From assembly GCF_000002985.6 (NCBI RefSeq), contig NC_003280.10, positions 10,660,501 through 10,724,500 on the forward strand: a stretch of DNA of 64,000 nucleotides. Direction: 5' to 3'. Shown here piece after piece: positions 1 to 12,170 of the stretch (positions are counted from its first letter, which is position 1; each line of letters opens with the position of its first letter). Source of the stretch: Caenorhabditis elegans. Lineage: Eukaryota > Nematoda > Chromadorea > Rhabditida > Rhabditidae. The notes under the pieces are model-generated. The model was not told the DNA's origin, did no database searches, and saw only the letters and a list, made by a program, of their open reading frames with translations. A program made the translations under genes and the position numbers.

Positions 1-459
1 GTTCCAATAGCCATATCGACATTCTCGATCATCGAACGGCTTCCATAACGAAGTCCGACATATGCGAATCTCAGCATATACACCACCCACGCAAGAGTAC
101 ATCCGAATTCCATATAGTCTTCGAGCTGTTCCGAAAGTGGTCTCGGCAGAGTAATTTTGTTCCAATCTTTCAATCCTGCCGGAATCAACTCAAACATATC
201 CTGACATATGGTACATTGAATGTTTGATGTTGTACGGACCCATTGCTCCAAGCATCCATTGTGAACGTAGGCGACTGTTCCGCTACAAGAGCATGGCTTG
301 ATCAGACTGTCGGAACTCTAGAAATATATTGCTAAATTAGAAATTGAAAAGAAAAATTACCGTATCGTTATCGAAACATATTCTGCAGATTACGGTTTTT
401 GTAGAAACTTCCTTCGGTGACCGAATAGTTTCTAAGTTTCTCTCGATTATTGTGCACAT
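1..459 (-). CDS. RING-CH (MARCH-type) membrane E3 ubiquitin ligase, 3' part off the window
   Basis: Two exons are visible, 459-361 (33 codons) and 317-1, joined in phase 0 by a 43-nt GT..AG intron; the gene runs off the left edge. The protein has a C4HC3 RING-CH finger: C25-R-I-C28, C42-S-C44, H52-x2-C55, the E-Q-W that follows it, and C68-T-I-C71. Known MARCH proteins use this domain to recruit an E2 enzyme and ubiquitinate membrane proteins. After the finger comes a hydrophobic stretch near residues 105-120 (LAWVVYMLRFAYVG) that looks like the first membrane segment. The ATG at 459 is the first in frame and gives a short N-terminus ahead of the finger. The gene lies opposite rsp-7 and probably inside one of its introns. 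The family call is strong; which MARCH paralogue it is cannot be told. Confidence 0.85.
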
Positions 460-570
460 AATTTCAAAACGAGTAGAAAGTTTGCAACCGACAATTTAGA
501 AATGAATTAGAAATTTGAAAAAAATACAACATTTGTATTTAACAAAATTAAATATATTTTCACGTTTCAG

Positions 571-1622
571 GTAATGTACGCCAGAATGGCCTCGGGACCG
601 GATGCATTGCCGTGTGCATATGCTTATGTTGAATTCTCACAGCAAGCGTCAGTGTGCAATGCACTTCAAAACGATGGATTCGAGTTTAAGGAGAGACCAT
701 TGAAGTGAGTTTAAAGTTTTAATTTTTTTAAAGGTTAATGGTGATTTTCTCAAATTCAGAAAAAAAAACCATAAAAGAAAAACAAAAAAAAATATTTTGA
801 CACAATTTTGGCTAATTTTCCGCCGTTTTTCTTTTATGGTTGTCTGTTTTTTAATTTTTAATTTTTTTAAAAATTAAAAACCCCGTCCACGCGATTCTAC
901 CTTTAAAATAAGTCAACTAAATTTTAAAACTTTTAAATCCAATAATTAAAATATTTTTCTTCAGAATTCAACACTCTCGCGTTGCCATCATCAAACCACA
1001 AGCCAAAACAGACGAACAAGCTCTTGGAGAAATCGAGGAAGCGATTCGGATGGGTAGAAACGGAGATGATCGGGATCGGCGCCGTTCGCGATCACCACGT
1101 CGTCGTCGTTCGCCGTCACCGCGTCGCAGACGGGATAGTCGTGATCGTGACCGTGACAGAGATCGTGACAGAAGGCGAAGTCGCGACCGAAGATCTAGAA
1201 GTCGTGATCGTGACCGTGATCGTGACAGGAAGAGAAGCCGTAGCAGAGATCGTAAACGCCGCAGTCGCAGTCGTGACAACAAGGATCGTGATAGGAAACG
1301 GTCGAGAAGCAGAGATCGCAGAAGACGTTCCAAATCTCGTGATCGTAAACGTGAAAGGTCTCGTTCAAGATCCAAAGATCGAAAGCGTGACAAGAAGCGC
1401 AGTCGAAGCAGATCACCTGAAAAACGACGTGATAAGGAAGATAGAAAAACCGAGAAGAAAGAAAACGAGAATGAATCTTCGCTACGTGAGAAGCTTCTCG
1501 AGAAAAAGGCCGCCCGGAAAGACTCTTCTGATGATGAATGGGAGGAAAAGCCAACACCGACTAATGGCGAGGTCAAGAATGAAGAAATTGGAAATGGAGA
1601 TGTTGTCATGGCATCCGAGTGA
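571..1622 (+). CDS. rsp-7: SR-family splicing factor RSP-7 (SREK1/SRSF11-like), C-terminal part
   Basis: Two exons, 571-704 and 965-1622, encode 263 visible residues. The first carries the second half of an RRM: VMYARM, then the RNP1-like block AYAYVEF. It is followed by a linker (SRVAIIKPQAKTDEQ) typical of SREK1 and SRSF11, and then an RS domain of alternating Arg, Ser and Asp. The tail is acidic and ends VVMASE. Exon 571 begins in phase 0 with Val-Met-Tyr, the middle of the usual GE-VMYARM motif, so the RNP2 half and earlier exons must lie upstream of the window. SR proteins of this type act in the nucleus in pre-mRNA splicing. A polyadenylation signal AATAAA is at 1798-1803. Confidence 0.88.
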
Positions 1623-1807
1623 TCTATTTGTTTTATTGTTTTAAATCTTATCTTGTTTCCTGTTCAGAATCTTGATTAACCGACCACCTTCATTATTTCT
1701 GTATTTTAATTGTGAGATATTCACATCTTCCTTCGATCATTGATTTTATTCAAAACACAAATGTCATTATTTATTTCCGTAACGTAAAATGCACAAAAAT
1801 AAAAATC

Positions 1808-2273
1808 TTAAATGTTTGCTTCGTATTTAGTAATAATTCCCCGAATAAGTTGAGGTGGAAATCGGCGACGCTCTCTACTAACACACGGAGCACAAAAATT
1901 GGCTCCGAAAAACAGTGAACAAGCATCTGACATGCAGACGGGTTGATTGCAAGCAGAGCATGGAGTTCCGAGTACCAGGAAATCGTTGAGACACGGCTTC
2001 TTGGCCCGATCACGGGATGGCGGCTTAAATGGATCCCTCATAAAGTAGACCGGAGAATCGTAGCTGAAAAGAATCAGTTTTTATTTAGGAATAAAATTAA
2101 AATTCTAATTCTTACCGTCCATCAATAACTTTAAGTTCTCCGAACAATGTTCTCTCTTTTAAATGACACACGTGGCATTCAAAATCGATAAATGGATCAA
2201 TAAGTTGTGGTTGCTCTTCACTTGTCACTGCAGTGGCATTTTCAGATGTTGAAGGTTGCTGCGGCTCGTTCAT
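1808..2273 (-). CDS. CDPF1-like cysteine-rich DPF-motif protein
   Basis: Two exons, 2273-2116 and 2063-1808, give 137 residues. The protein has an acidic, Ser/Thr-rich N-terminus, then FECHVCHL, then the signature MRDPF (the DPF motif). FLVLGTPCSACNQPVC and CSLFFGANFCAPCV follow. This order (FECxxC, DPF, FLVLGxxCxxCxxxVC, CSLFYxxxFCLPC) matches vertebrate CDPF1, a small conserved protein of unknown function whose paired cysteines probably bind metal. The start MNEPQQPS was chosen because it sits just upstream of the conserved block; an earlier in-frame Met at 2348 adds a hydrophobic AT-rich stretch that looks like non-coding sequence. The gene converges on rsp-7, 186 bp away stop to stop. Confidence 0.82.
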
Positions 2274-3339
2274 TGAAATCTGGATGTAAAAATACTTGAT
2301 TTTTGCTTTAAAAATTAATTTAGAAAATTCCCAGAGAAATTTATTCATTAATTAATCGACTAAAAATGAAAAAATGTCTTAATTTCGAATTTAAAATTAG
2401 TTTCGCAATAGAGCACACTTGCATCTGTAGTGGTACGATCGAAAAATGGGCGGGGTCTCTCTTTCCAGGCCTAGAAATAATTAGATTGACGAAAACAGGT
2501 ATTTGACGGGTGGATTTTTTAAAAAGATTTCTTTGTAAAATTTTTAATAAGCTTTAAAAATTGGTTGTATATAAAAGATCACAGCACGGGCAAATGTTAA
2601 AAAAATTTTTGGAATATTTAACAGAGAAATAGGAGCAAAATGGAATCGTATTCTATTTTTCTCGATTAACGAGCAATTTCACAATGAGAATATCTGTTTT
2701 TTCTTGAGTTTGAGGGTTTTCACAGTTGTTTTCCAAAATTCTGTGAATACTTATTACTCAGACGCGACGTTTTGCAATTTTTTCGCCAAAAACACGGTAC
2801 CCGGTCTCGACACGATAATTTTTTAAGTTGGTTGGTTGATAACAATTTATTTATCTATTAAAGAATCGTATAAAAAAGAGAAATCAATAAAAATTCCGCA
2901 GCAGCGAAAGTTTGACATTATAGTACTCTTTTAAGGCGCACACTTTTTTGCATTTAACAAAAATTTGTCGTGTTGAGACCGGGCACCATATACTTTTGGC
3001 TAGCAATATTTATGAATAAGCGTAGCGCTTTATTATTGTGATTTTTCAGAAAATGTGACAATAAAACTTAGTTTTAATTCAAAGAAATGACATTTCATTG
3101 TCCAAATGCTCACACAAATGACAAATTTAACATTGACTGCCGGTAGATAGACACAAAAACTCGGATAAATATAATCGGGAATAACTGAAGAACGGTAAAG
3201 ATCATTGGAACATGTGTTATTTGATTGAGAATAAATAAATATGAGCTGGGGACAAACATGATCTTTCGTGACTTGTTTATTTGACATTAAAGAATGTTTG
3301 TAATCGAGGTGGGAAAATGAAAGAGGAAATGGATATAAA
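2274..3339. other. Intergenic, with an inverted repeat
   Basis: No supportable coding sequence lies between the CDPF1-like gene and the secreted Cys-rich gene. The only structure is the inverted repeat at 2796-2987 and an AT-rich filler. Part of it should serve as promoter for the CDPF1-like gene and part as the 3' region of the gene ending at 3340. Confidence 0.6.
2796..2987. repeat. Inverted repeat, 20-bp arms (GGTCTCGACACGA family)
   Basis: The left arm at 2796-2815 (ggtacccggtctcgacacga) pairs with the right arm at 2968-2987 (tcgtgttgagaccgggcacc) with two mismatches. A ttaaggcgcacac box lies between the arms. Related pieces occur at 41458-41658 and 54141-54213, so this is one dispersed worm element, possibly a MITE. 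Confidence 0.7.
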
Positions 3340-4386
3340 TTATCGTTTTCTAACATCTGGAAAATCGCTTGGCAAACTGTTTGAACTTGCTGGCTTTCTT
3401 TGTTTTTCAAGATCCGTGTGAATTGAAACCGTTTCGTAGATGACACAGAGATCAGTGGATCCAGGTGGCGAGTTGCACCTGAAAATTGACGATTTATTTA
3501 AGAATAAAGAGAAAATAGAGAGATTCAAAGAAAACTTACACAAATTCCTCGTCGACACATTCTCCACAACAGACACAACTCGCACACGACTCTCCATGCC
3601 AGCACCGAGTTCCGAATTGACGGTAACGTTGGGCTCCGACGCGATGAGTTCTGCTAATGTGTGCTGGTACGGTTGGCACTGGAGTTAGCTTCTTGAGGAG
3701 GTCAGCGTCGATGTTCAATTCACTGATCTGAAGAATTTTAGATTTTTATTCCTACATAGAATGAAAGTATAGAGAAAGAAATGAGACTCTATGTAGATCA
3801 GGGCTGCAATTGCCGATTGCCGAAAATTCCCAAAACCGACAATCACCGGAATCGCCGATTGCCAGAAGTCAGATTTGCCGAAAATATAGTTGTATCTTTT
3901 CTAGATTTAAGATCCTAGTCATGAATTTTACGAAACAATTTTCCCTCTTCAAGCTGAAAATGATTTAATCCTTGAAGGATTGAACGTTTTCTGTTTGAAA
4001 ATAACTAACCGAATACTACAAAACAAGGTGAATTTTTTTCAATTTCCTATATAAAATTAGGTTTGAAAATTGCCGAAATTGCCGATTGTCGGAAATTTTA
4101 TTTTCGGCAAAATAATTGGTATTTTGCAATGAAAAATTATGAAAAAGAAAGCAAATATGGAAATTTCTAATCATTTTGGTAGCCGAGAGTTCGTTTTCGA
4201 AACGAGTATTTTTCAAGATACAGAAGTTTGAAAATATGAAATTTTATGAGTTTAGGAACTTATTACTTCTCTAGTCTAACTCCTTTTGCACCATGATATT
4301 CTGAAACTTACCGAAAGTCCACCAGCATTAACCAAATGTGCTCCTCCAACCAACAGCTCTCCGATGACAAGAATGAAGATCAGCAT
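3340..4386 (-). CDS. Small secreted cysteine-rich protein
   Basis: Three exons, 4386-4312, 3727-3540 and 3478-3340, join in frame to give 133 residues. The N-terminus MLIFILVIGELLVGGAHLVNA is a clear signal peptide. The mature part continues SISELNIDADLLKKL and then holds a dense cysteine cluster (CWHGESCASCVCCGECVDEE, then CNSPPGSTDLC), eight cysteines in about 32 residues. The tail is polar and ends in RKR. I do not recognise the family. The spacing C-x5-C-x2-C-x-C-C-x2-C suggests a compact disulphide-rich fold secreted from the cell, but no function can be assigned. The upstream gene-poor region would hold its promoter. Confidence 0.72.
3808..4110. repeat. TTGCCGA/CGGCAA repeat fragments
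   Basis: Stretches such as attgccgattgccgaaaattcc (3808-3880) and attgccgaaattgccgattgtc (4066-4100) lie in intron 1 of the secreted Cys-rich gene. They belong to the same hairpin-prone family as the array at 52850-53240 and the copies near 56.1 and 56.4 kb. Confidence 0.55.
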
Positions 4387-7254
4387 CGTACCACCGATCT
4401 CTGATGTGTAAGTGCTCTTCACCGTGTTTTATATACAAATCTCGTAGGTACACCCTCTCTTGTACCTGATTACCGTCCGCGTAGAATGTAGTATCAAAAT
4501 AAATATAGTGTGTTGCGTGTTGTTGTTGATGATCACTGAACACAGAGAGAAGGGCACACGGAAATGAGAAAGAAAGGACTGAGTGTGTCTGTAAATTCAG
4601 AAATTCATAGAGGCTCGATATATATGTCTAGAAGGCTGAAAATAAAAGAGGTGGAACTAAGAAAATAGGGCGGAGCCATCAAAGAAGTCTCAGTAATTCT
4701 GGGGCAGCTGGAATAGCTTCTAGACAGCTAGACAATCAGAAAAAAGCATAGATAGTGACGAGATTATAATTTTTTTCAGCTGAAAAATCCCAGTTTAGGA
4801 TCCTACTTTATATAGAAAATTTGTCTTCATGTTTTTTAGCTCCTCCCTCTTTGTTCAGTTTAATCAAATCTGCACGAATATTGCAAAGCTCGTACAGAGC
4901 TCTTGCGTGTGAGGGATACCGGAAATACGTAGATATAACACGAAAATAATTTTTTTTTCAGTTGCAGCTGATAAAAGTGTCAAGGAACACCAAATTTCAG
5001 TGTTGTCTAGAGCCGAGAAAACTGAAAAAAAAACGAAAACTCAGCCTAAGAGCCTAAGTCCATGTGGGAGACCGCCCACTTGAACGTTTTTTGGCCACCC
5101 GTGTCGGTGGTGGCTCACTATTTCTTTGCGTTTGCCCTCTTTATTGAATTGAAGAAAAATTGAAAAATGGAATAAAAAATGCGCGACAAATTGATATTGG
5201 ATGCTATGTGTGCGTGTGGGCTGCCGGGTTGAACCAGTGGGTCCGGTTCGGGTTCTTGCAACGAAAATGAAATTTTGGACGCGAAGAATGGGCGAACAAA
5301 AAGACGAGAAAAAGTGGCAAAATTGGAAAATAATAACAGAATATTGAATTGAAAATGAGAATCATATCCAGAAAGAAGTGATGTCATCGTTGTGAGGAGT
5401 ATAGGGACGGTTAGCTTAAATCGGTCAAGATCGATAGCAGAACCTAACTTTCATGGCAGGCAGGCGCGAAGACCTGACTCTTGCCTCAAACCTGCCTACC
5501 TCACTCCGGCATCTCTCCTCTTGTAAGCATGTTGCGGCGAATTCACAAAAAAATTGAGAATATTGGGTAGAGGAACAAGGCAGGCGGAGGTCGTCTTAAC
5601 AATAAGGTCAGGCAGGCGTTTTGGTGCCTACATCGAGATCCTACCAGAAATTTTTTTTGCATAACCTTTCTGGATAAGTATGCCTTGTGACGGAATAGGA
5701 AAATGCGACGACGTAGACATCCTAATTGTCTTTCCCACGGCATTACACCTACGAAAAACAGCTTTTTGAACTTTCTCAATGGTTTTAGCTTTTGAACTAC
5801 TTGAGACAAAAACAACGGAAAAATTTCAAAGAGAGATACATTTTTTGTGCACCATTCGCGTCGTCTCTACTGTTATTGCAAAGGAAAATATACAATATGC
5901 TGATTCAAAATATTTTGAAAGTTTTAAGGAAGATGTGGTTACTTTCCAAAATTGTTTTCCTGAAAAGTTGTTCTATTTTAATTTAATTTGCGAGCTTTAG
6001 ATTCTATTCATGTTTAATTAATTGTATCTAATTTGAATCTGAGAAATTTCTCTAACCTTTTATTTTTAAATTTCCAAGTTTTGGAAAATTTGGCAATTTG
6101 CCAAAACGTTGGCAGAAATGCTTCCAATAGCCTAGAAGCCTTTTTAATGATGTTTGCCCAATTGGTATTATTAGGTAGAAATTTCTACTAGCTTCGTCTC
6201 TGCTATTAATATTCTAGAAGTTCACTCCTCTCTTAAGAAGGCTAGAAAAGAAGAGAAAAAGAGACGCCTCAGTAACACCCAATCATATGCCTTCAACTTA
6301 AAAAGTACCAAAGCCTATAAAAATTATCAAAATATATTGCCAGTTTCCACCAATTGAGTGGACAAGATCCAGGCTACAAAAATCGTATCAATGAACTATT
6401 TTCCGAGGATTTGCAATCAAGTGCACTTGCTACTACGTTGAAATGTTTGAATTCTAGCACTTTGAGCTTTCATCTTTTCTCCATTTTTCGTCATTGCCTT
6501 TCCAACTTCCTGTAGTTAATTCCAGGAAATGACAACCTTTCATTTCTACTAATTTCCGAAACAATAGCTGCAGTTGACTTCCGGTTGATTTCATCATTTT
6601 GCGTGTTGTAAATGCCAGTTTTTCGTGCCATCGTCTCAATGCATAATTCATAAAATTTTCACAAAACTACAATTAAAATTATCGAATGTCACACAGGAAA
6701 AGAGCAGACAGACTTTCTCGCGTTTTGTCGTAGTGACCGTGGAGTTATTATAATTGCTCAAATATCACAGACATTGCCGATATGTCGGAGACGGACAAAA
6801 AATACATTTCAGCAAAGAACACACTTCCAAAAATTGTATAAATCACAAAGAGGTTAAGATTCAAAGATTATGTGATTTGTAAAACTTGCAAAAAGTTTCA
6901 GGCGGCTTTGGTTGCAGAATTGGAGTTCAGGAAACTCACAGAATCGACAATTGTTAGCTCGGGAGCCTGCATAGTTTCAGAGATCACAAAATCTCAAGTC
7001 ATATGCAAAATTCCGGTTATTTTGCAATTCTGAAACTTTTGGTTGAAAGAAAAGGTTTCGATAGTAGGCAGGCATAGGCTGACATGAACAGGCGTGCATA
7101 CACGTATTTTGTACCTAGGCGACTAGGTGGGAAATCTTCAATGGGAATTTTACTTTAACCTGAAACCTTAAATAGTCTGATCTTCGGAAATACCACAAGA
7201 GAAAAATAAAAAAAGCAAATCGATCAAAAATGAGAAATCCAAGTATTCAATTAG

Positions 7255-7510
7255 GACTCCAAGTTTGAACTCCCTCCAAGCTTAGAACTGCAAGACCAAT
7301 CAGCGACTTGCTCCGCCCACTTTCCAACCAATAAACGCAAAGTTCGAAGACTCTGATTGGTTGGATATTTCCGAAAAAATTTAAACAATGCAAACAGCCG
7401 GTCATCACTTGAATCCTGGAATAATAATAAATACAATGTTTAGGTCTGCTAAAAAAGTCCTCTTCCTGTTCTGTTTTCAAGTAAAAGTTCACCACCACTT
7501 CCACACAAAC
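7255..7510. repeat. Dispersed repeat with 'aaccaatcag' core
   Basis: The segment ctccctccaagcttagaac... accaatcagcgacttgctcc is repeated in diverged form at 34015-34135 (ctccctccaaaataaaaac... accaaccagcgatttgctcc). Its end (aaaagttcaccaccacttcc) recurs near 9185-9210. A shorter relative is in the ggr-1 intron near 41096-41160. Confidence 0.6.
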
Positions 7511-10500
7511 GCCATCGTCTGAGAATGCTCTATTTATAATTATTTATTTTTCTGCTGTTTTTCTAAAAATAAAACTCAAAAGGATTTACTCAGTCTGTGA
7601 AAAAAAAGAATTCTTCCGAGAAAATGATGTTTGATCTTAGTTTTTATTGGTTTTATTAGGAAAAACATCCTCATTTCTTGAACCTTATTAATTTCGAAAT
7701 TTCTAAGAAAAAAAAGGGATTTCATTTTTGCAATCGTTGAGTAGTATAGAACAAATTTGAAGTAAATTTTTCAGACAGATTGTTTTAAACGTTTCAGAGC
7801 AACATTTCCGTGGCAAGGAGAAGCGCCCCAACCAACCCTCCAAGTCCTTTATCGTTTTGAGCTGAAATATAGGTTTTCAGAGCAATTTTTATTGCCTTAT
7901 TTTCACGAGAAATCGAGCCACTATTTTTAGACCTCATCAGCGAATTTGATGAATTTTGTGAAATTTTGTAGAAACATTTCGTGACGTAAAGTTTTCTTTT
8001 TCAAAAATCCAATTTAATTTCCAAATGCGAAATTGGGATTGGATTTTCTTCGTGAGAAGTTGACATTATAGGTAGAAAAATGAGTCTTAATATTAGGTAC
8101 CGAAAACGGAACTTTGAAAATGTTTTCTACGAAATTTTTTTTGTGCTCATTTCAAGAATTTGTCTAATTCGCCGTAACTGTTGAGATGTGTCACACTTGT
8201 TGCACATGCAACCGAATTCAGAATATTTATTGAAGTAACTCCATATATTGTTCGTTGCTGTAAAAAATTACCAATATGATGTGAAATCGACTTTTAACTT
8301 TCTAAAAGCGATACATGTCATCATGCTGGCTCAGAAATCAAAATCTAAATGTTGAACACTCCTTCTCTATTATCTACATCATCATCAGAATTTGTGTCAA
8401 AAATCATATTTTCAGCAAATCGTGAGACATCATTATGTTGCTTTCTCTCAAGAAAGCTAACTCCAAACTCTTCTGTATTCTTAAGAACCTTGTTTATGCG
8501 AATTGAAACTATAATCAACTATTTTTAGCGTTATTTCATTCATTATATCCGATGGTTTACGCACGTATCAAATCAAAGAAAAGAATCAGAAGTCTCTGAC
8601 GTTTGTCTACTTGAATGTATCTTTTCGTGCTGTTCTGACTGATAAAATCTTATTTTGAAACAAGAACCGCTTGATCTTATAGATCTTCAGAAAAGTAGAT
8701 CAGAACAAAGGGATGGTGGGTCTGAAAATGATCCCGAAATGAACGAAATAATTCAGGCGAATAAACAATTACTATTCAAAAGTTACAGTTTATAAAGATC
8801 CTGCTGGTCTTGTGAAAATTACGATTGCCCAGTAAATTCAGAATCTACAGCTGGTCTTGGTGGCCCTGATGCTCCCTTCTACAATTCCATCTGAACTTTT
8901 AAATCGTGACAACAATAAACATGAAAATAACCAATTGTAACAATGCGGAAACGTGTACAAAATTTCAAATTTAGAGTTGATGATATAATTTCGGAATTTT
9001 CGGGACTACAATTTGCAAACCTTGCAAAAACATCATGAATAGTTTCAGAAACACTGACAAATACCGGTTTCCACAAGAATCCTGGCCGACAAGAGTCATA
9101 AAAATGATGAGGTTTAGAAAATGAAAAAAAAAACAAGTAAAAATTTCAGGTCAACTAAAAAGTTATTTTGTGTTCTGTTGTTCAAATAAAAGTTCACCAT
9201 CACTTCCGTCCAAACGCTAAAGTTTTTTTTTCTATTTTTAATTGTTTTTTGGAAATGAAAAGATTGTCAAAATTATAATTAGGAATAAATATAATTTTGC
9301 TATTTTTTCTAATATTTTTATGACCTAAACTTTATGAATCCTAGATAAGGATCTGCAAAAACTTCTGGCATCACAAACTCCTTTATCCGAAAATTGTTTT
9401 TGTGGACAACATAAACTTTGCACAACCATATTTGTAGATGTCTCCAACAATTGCATCCAGACATATATTTTCTTAGAAACTTCAAAAAATATATCCGTTG
9501 ATTCAAAATATATCACAAGACATAATGAATTGCTAACTTTTTTATAGAGTAATACGGACTAGAATAGGATTAACTTGGATTGGTCTAGCAGGACTAATTT
9601 CTATAAAAACTTTGAGTATGATAGGGATCGGTTATTAGAAGAATGCTGTAAGATATATTGAAATAACATTGTTACAGTGTGTATACATAACAGTCAGTGA
9701 AATCAAATACACTTTAATTATTGAAGAGCATAATTTTACAGCCGCCTGCCTACAGTATATCCCCGAGAGCACAGTGTATAAAACAATATCCCACGTTGAT
9801 AACCCTTGCTATCAGTGTACAGCAGCTCACGAAATCGGCTTTCTCACTCACTCCTGCAGCGGATAGTTGTGCACCGAAATCTGTCAAATAAGAAGCGATA
9901 ACCTCCCGATTGATTGCAAACAAATGCTTTTGAATGATCGTGTGAAATCAAACACTTGTGAGATCGGATAGGCTTCTGTATTAGCGCCGCCCGTTCATTT
10001 CATTTTGACCAAAGTTTATTTTGAATTACAAACGTATTTTTTGATAGGAGCTATAGCTACCATAAAGCATTTTCAACGTAAAAAAAGGCGCCAGTCAAAC
10101 ATTTTTTTACAGAGAAGGCGTATAACAGGTGAACCCTAAGATTTTCCAATTTTGAAACACCATAGACTATAGTTTCGATTCTGCTCCTAATAAAATTTAG
10201 ATTTATCGGTTCTTTGAACGTTGTTGAATTTATTATTCATTTTCCCAGCTTGCCCGGCAAAAAATCGGCACAGTTTTGAATTTGTGTTGTCTCTTAATAC
10301 TGATTTTTGAGTTCTAAAAGTTCACGAACTTCCGTTCTGGGGGAGTACCCAATTTCACTTGACCCTATCTTCAAAAGAAGCTCATCATTCTCCCCTCTTA
10401 TTCGTTTCAATTCCGTCCCATTCCAAATTTAATCGAAAATTTGTACATCCCTTATAAGGTATACCTTTCGTCTCAGTCTCCACATTTTCCGGGTAATCTC

Positions 10501-12039
10501 ATAATCGGAATACTTGAAAACCAATTTGAAAAATGCGATGGAATTGTTGTTAAAAGGAGCAGAAGAATGAAGGAAAGAAGCTCCCTTTCAAAGTATTAAG
10601 GATTTGTTTTTGCCGTTTCAATTGAGCACGAATATCATCATGATGATAACTAATCCCCGATATGGATGAGTTTCTCATTTTAACAAATATTGATGACAGG
10701 AGAGTTCAGACAAAATAAATCGAGTTTTTTTTTGTATTTCTGTTTAAAGGTGGAGTATCGCCAGTTGGGAATTATTTAGAAAATTCCTAGCGGCACTAAA
10801 ATGAGCGAATATTATAGTAAAACTATTTTTAAAAGTTCTGAAATGTCCTTTATATAAGACTACTTTTTTCGTAAATTCGGCAATCAAGCTTTGATATTTC
10901 GCCATTTTGAATAGACAAAGTACTCAATTTGCCAAAATTTCTCACTATAAATCAATTCATAAAAAACTACTCAACGAATATTTTTCAATGAATATATGTA
11001 TTCAATCTTATTCAACGTTTCAAAGTTTTAAAAGTTTTTCCAAAATATTTCAAATTCCGCGAATTCTAAATGCTTCAAATTTACCCGTTTTGGATTCACA
11101 GATTTTTAGACAAAATGAAACTACATATCAATTTTCTCAATATTTTGTCTAGAGCAATGCCTGCCAAAAATGCAATGTCAAAAAAAAACTGTCGAAAATT
11201 GCCTCAGAAACTCTAGACTCGACTCTAAAACTAGAAGTTCCGAAAAAAACCGTTTCTTTCAAGCTTTCACAATAGAAAAGCTACTTTTTCCAGTTACCCC
11301 AAATTTTCCCTCTTTCTCATCACTTCCAACTGTTGCTAATTTCCGGTGGGACCCCACAACCACCACCAGCAGAGCGTACACAGCTTTCTCAATTTCAAAC
11401 TCTTTTTAATTTTCTTCGAGTATTCTCAAAATACCTTCTTTTTTTTAAATTCAATTCTTCCCTTCAATTTCCTCCTCATCAAAACGCCATCGTTCGCATT
11501 TTATTCATCACATTCCTCTCACCACCTTTATCAATATAAGCTCACCCCCGTCTCTTGGCTTCTGCGTCTCATTGCCTAATCCTCTCGTTGGTAACTATAG
11601 TGATAAGCTCAGTCCCTCTCAATGAGCTTTCAATACCTCCAAGATGTTGATAATTTGTTAAAACATCCATGAAAGCTTCTGCTGCTGCCTCCTCTATGAC
11701 CTAATCCATTAGCAGCGAAGATCGAAGAAAAGATGAAGAAGTGTGAGGGAATGCAACTAATCACTTAATCAATGGTATGTCTCAGACCTCCATTTTCTGT
11801 CAATTAGTCGTCGTCGTCGTCGTCAAAATCTTCTGTTTGTTTTCTCACCACCACCGCGGCCTGAGTTTTTTGTAGACTTCTCTTCTAATCTGTTTTTCGA
11901 CTTCTTTCTCACTTTTTATAGTTACCTCTACCATCTGTTTTGTACTCACTTCGAATTGAAATACTGAAAATTAAAAAAAAATTGATTTTGAAAACGAGAA
12001 AACGGAATATTCAAGAATTTAGAGCATTTTTGCATTTGA

Positions 12040-12170
12040 CAAAATACGTGCAAAATATTTTTCTATATTTCTATAGTTGAACATTTTATGTTAAAACTTG
12101 AGGGAGGCAACCGAGATATAAGCCGTCAAAGTTGAGCAATCGGGGTGCAAGTACAATAGGGAAAATACGG
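12040..12170 (+). repeat. Dispersed repeat with 'gagatataagc(c/t)gtcaaag' core
   Basis: The core gagatataagccgtcaaagt here is shared with 14300-14390, 28970-29070 and, in reverse orientation, 32800-32900. Copies usually contain gacaattttttgataaaac just upstream. None has a coding frame. Confidence 0.6.

Noticed and set aside
982..1644. Long alternative frames over the rsp-7 RS domain on both strands
   Set aside because: The CG/GA-rich Arg-Ser codons keep several frames open. Only the frame with the RRM, RS repeats and conserved linker fits the splice phases.
5400..5530. Possible tRNA or structured RNA around ggttagcttaaatcgg
   Set aside because: No cloverleaf with a TTCRANNC loop can be formed; the stretch is part of the ggcaggcaggcg repeat family.
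11800..11830. GTCGTCGTC tract as a repeat-array candidate
   Set aside because: Only a handful of trinucleotide units; a simple microsatellite.
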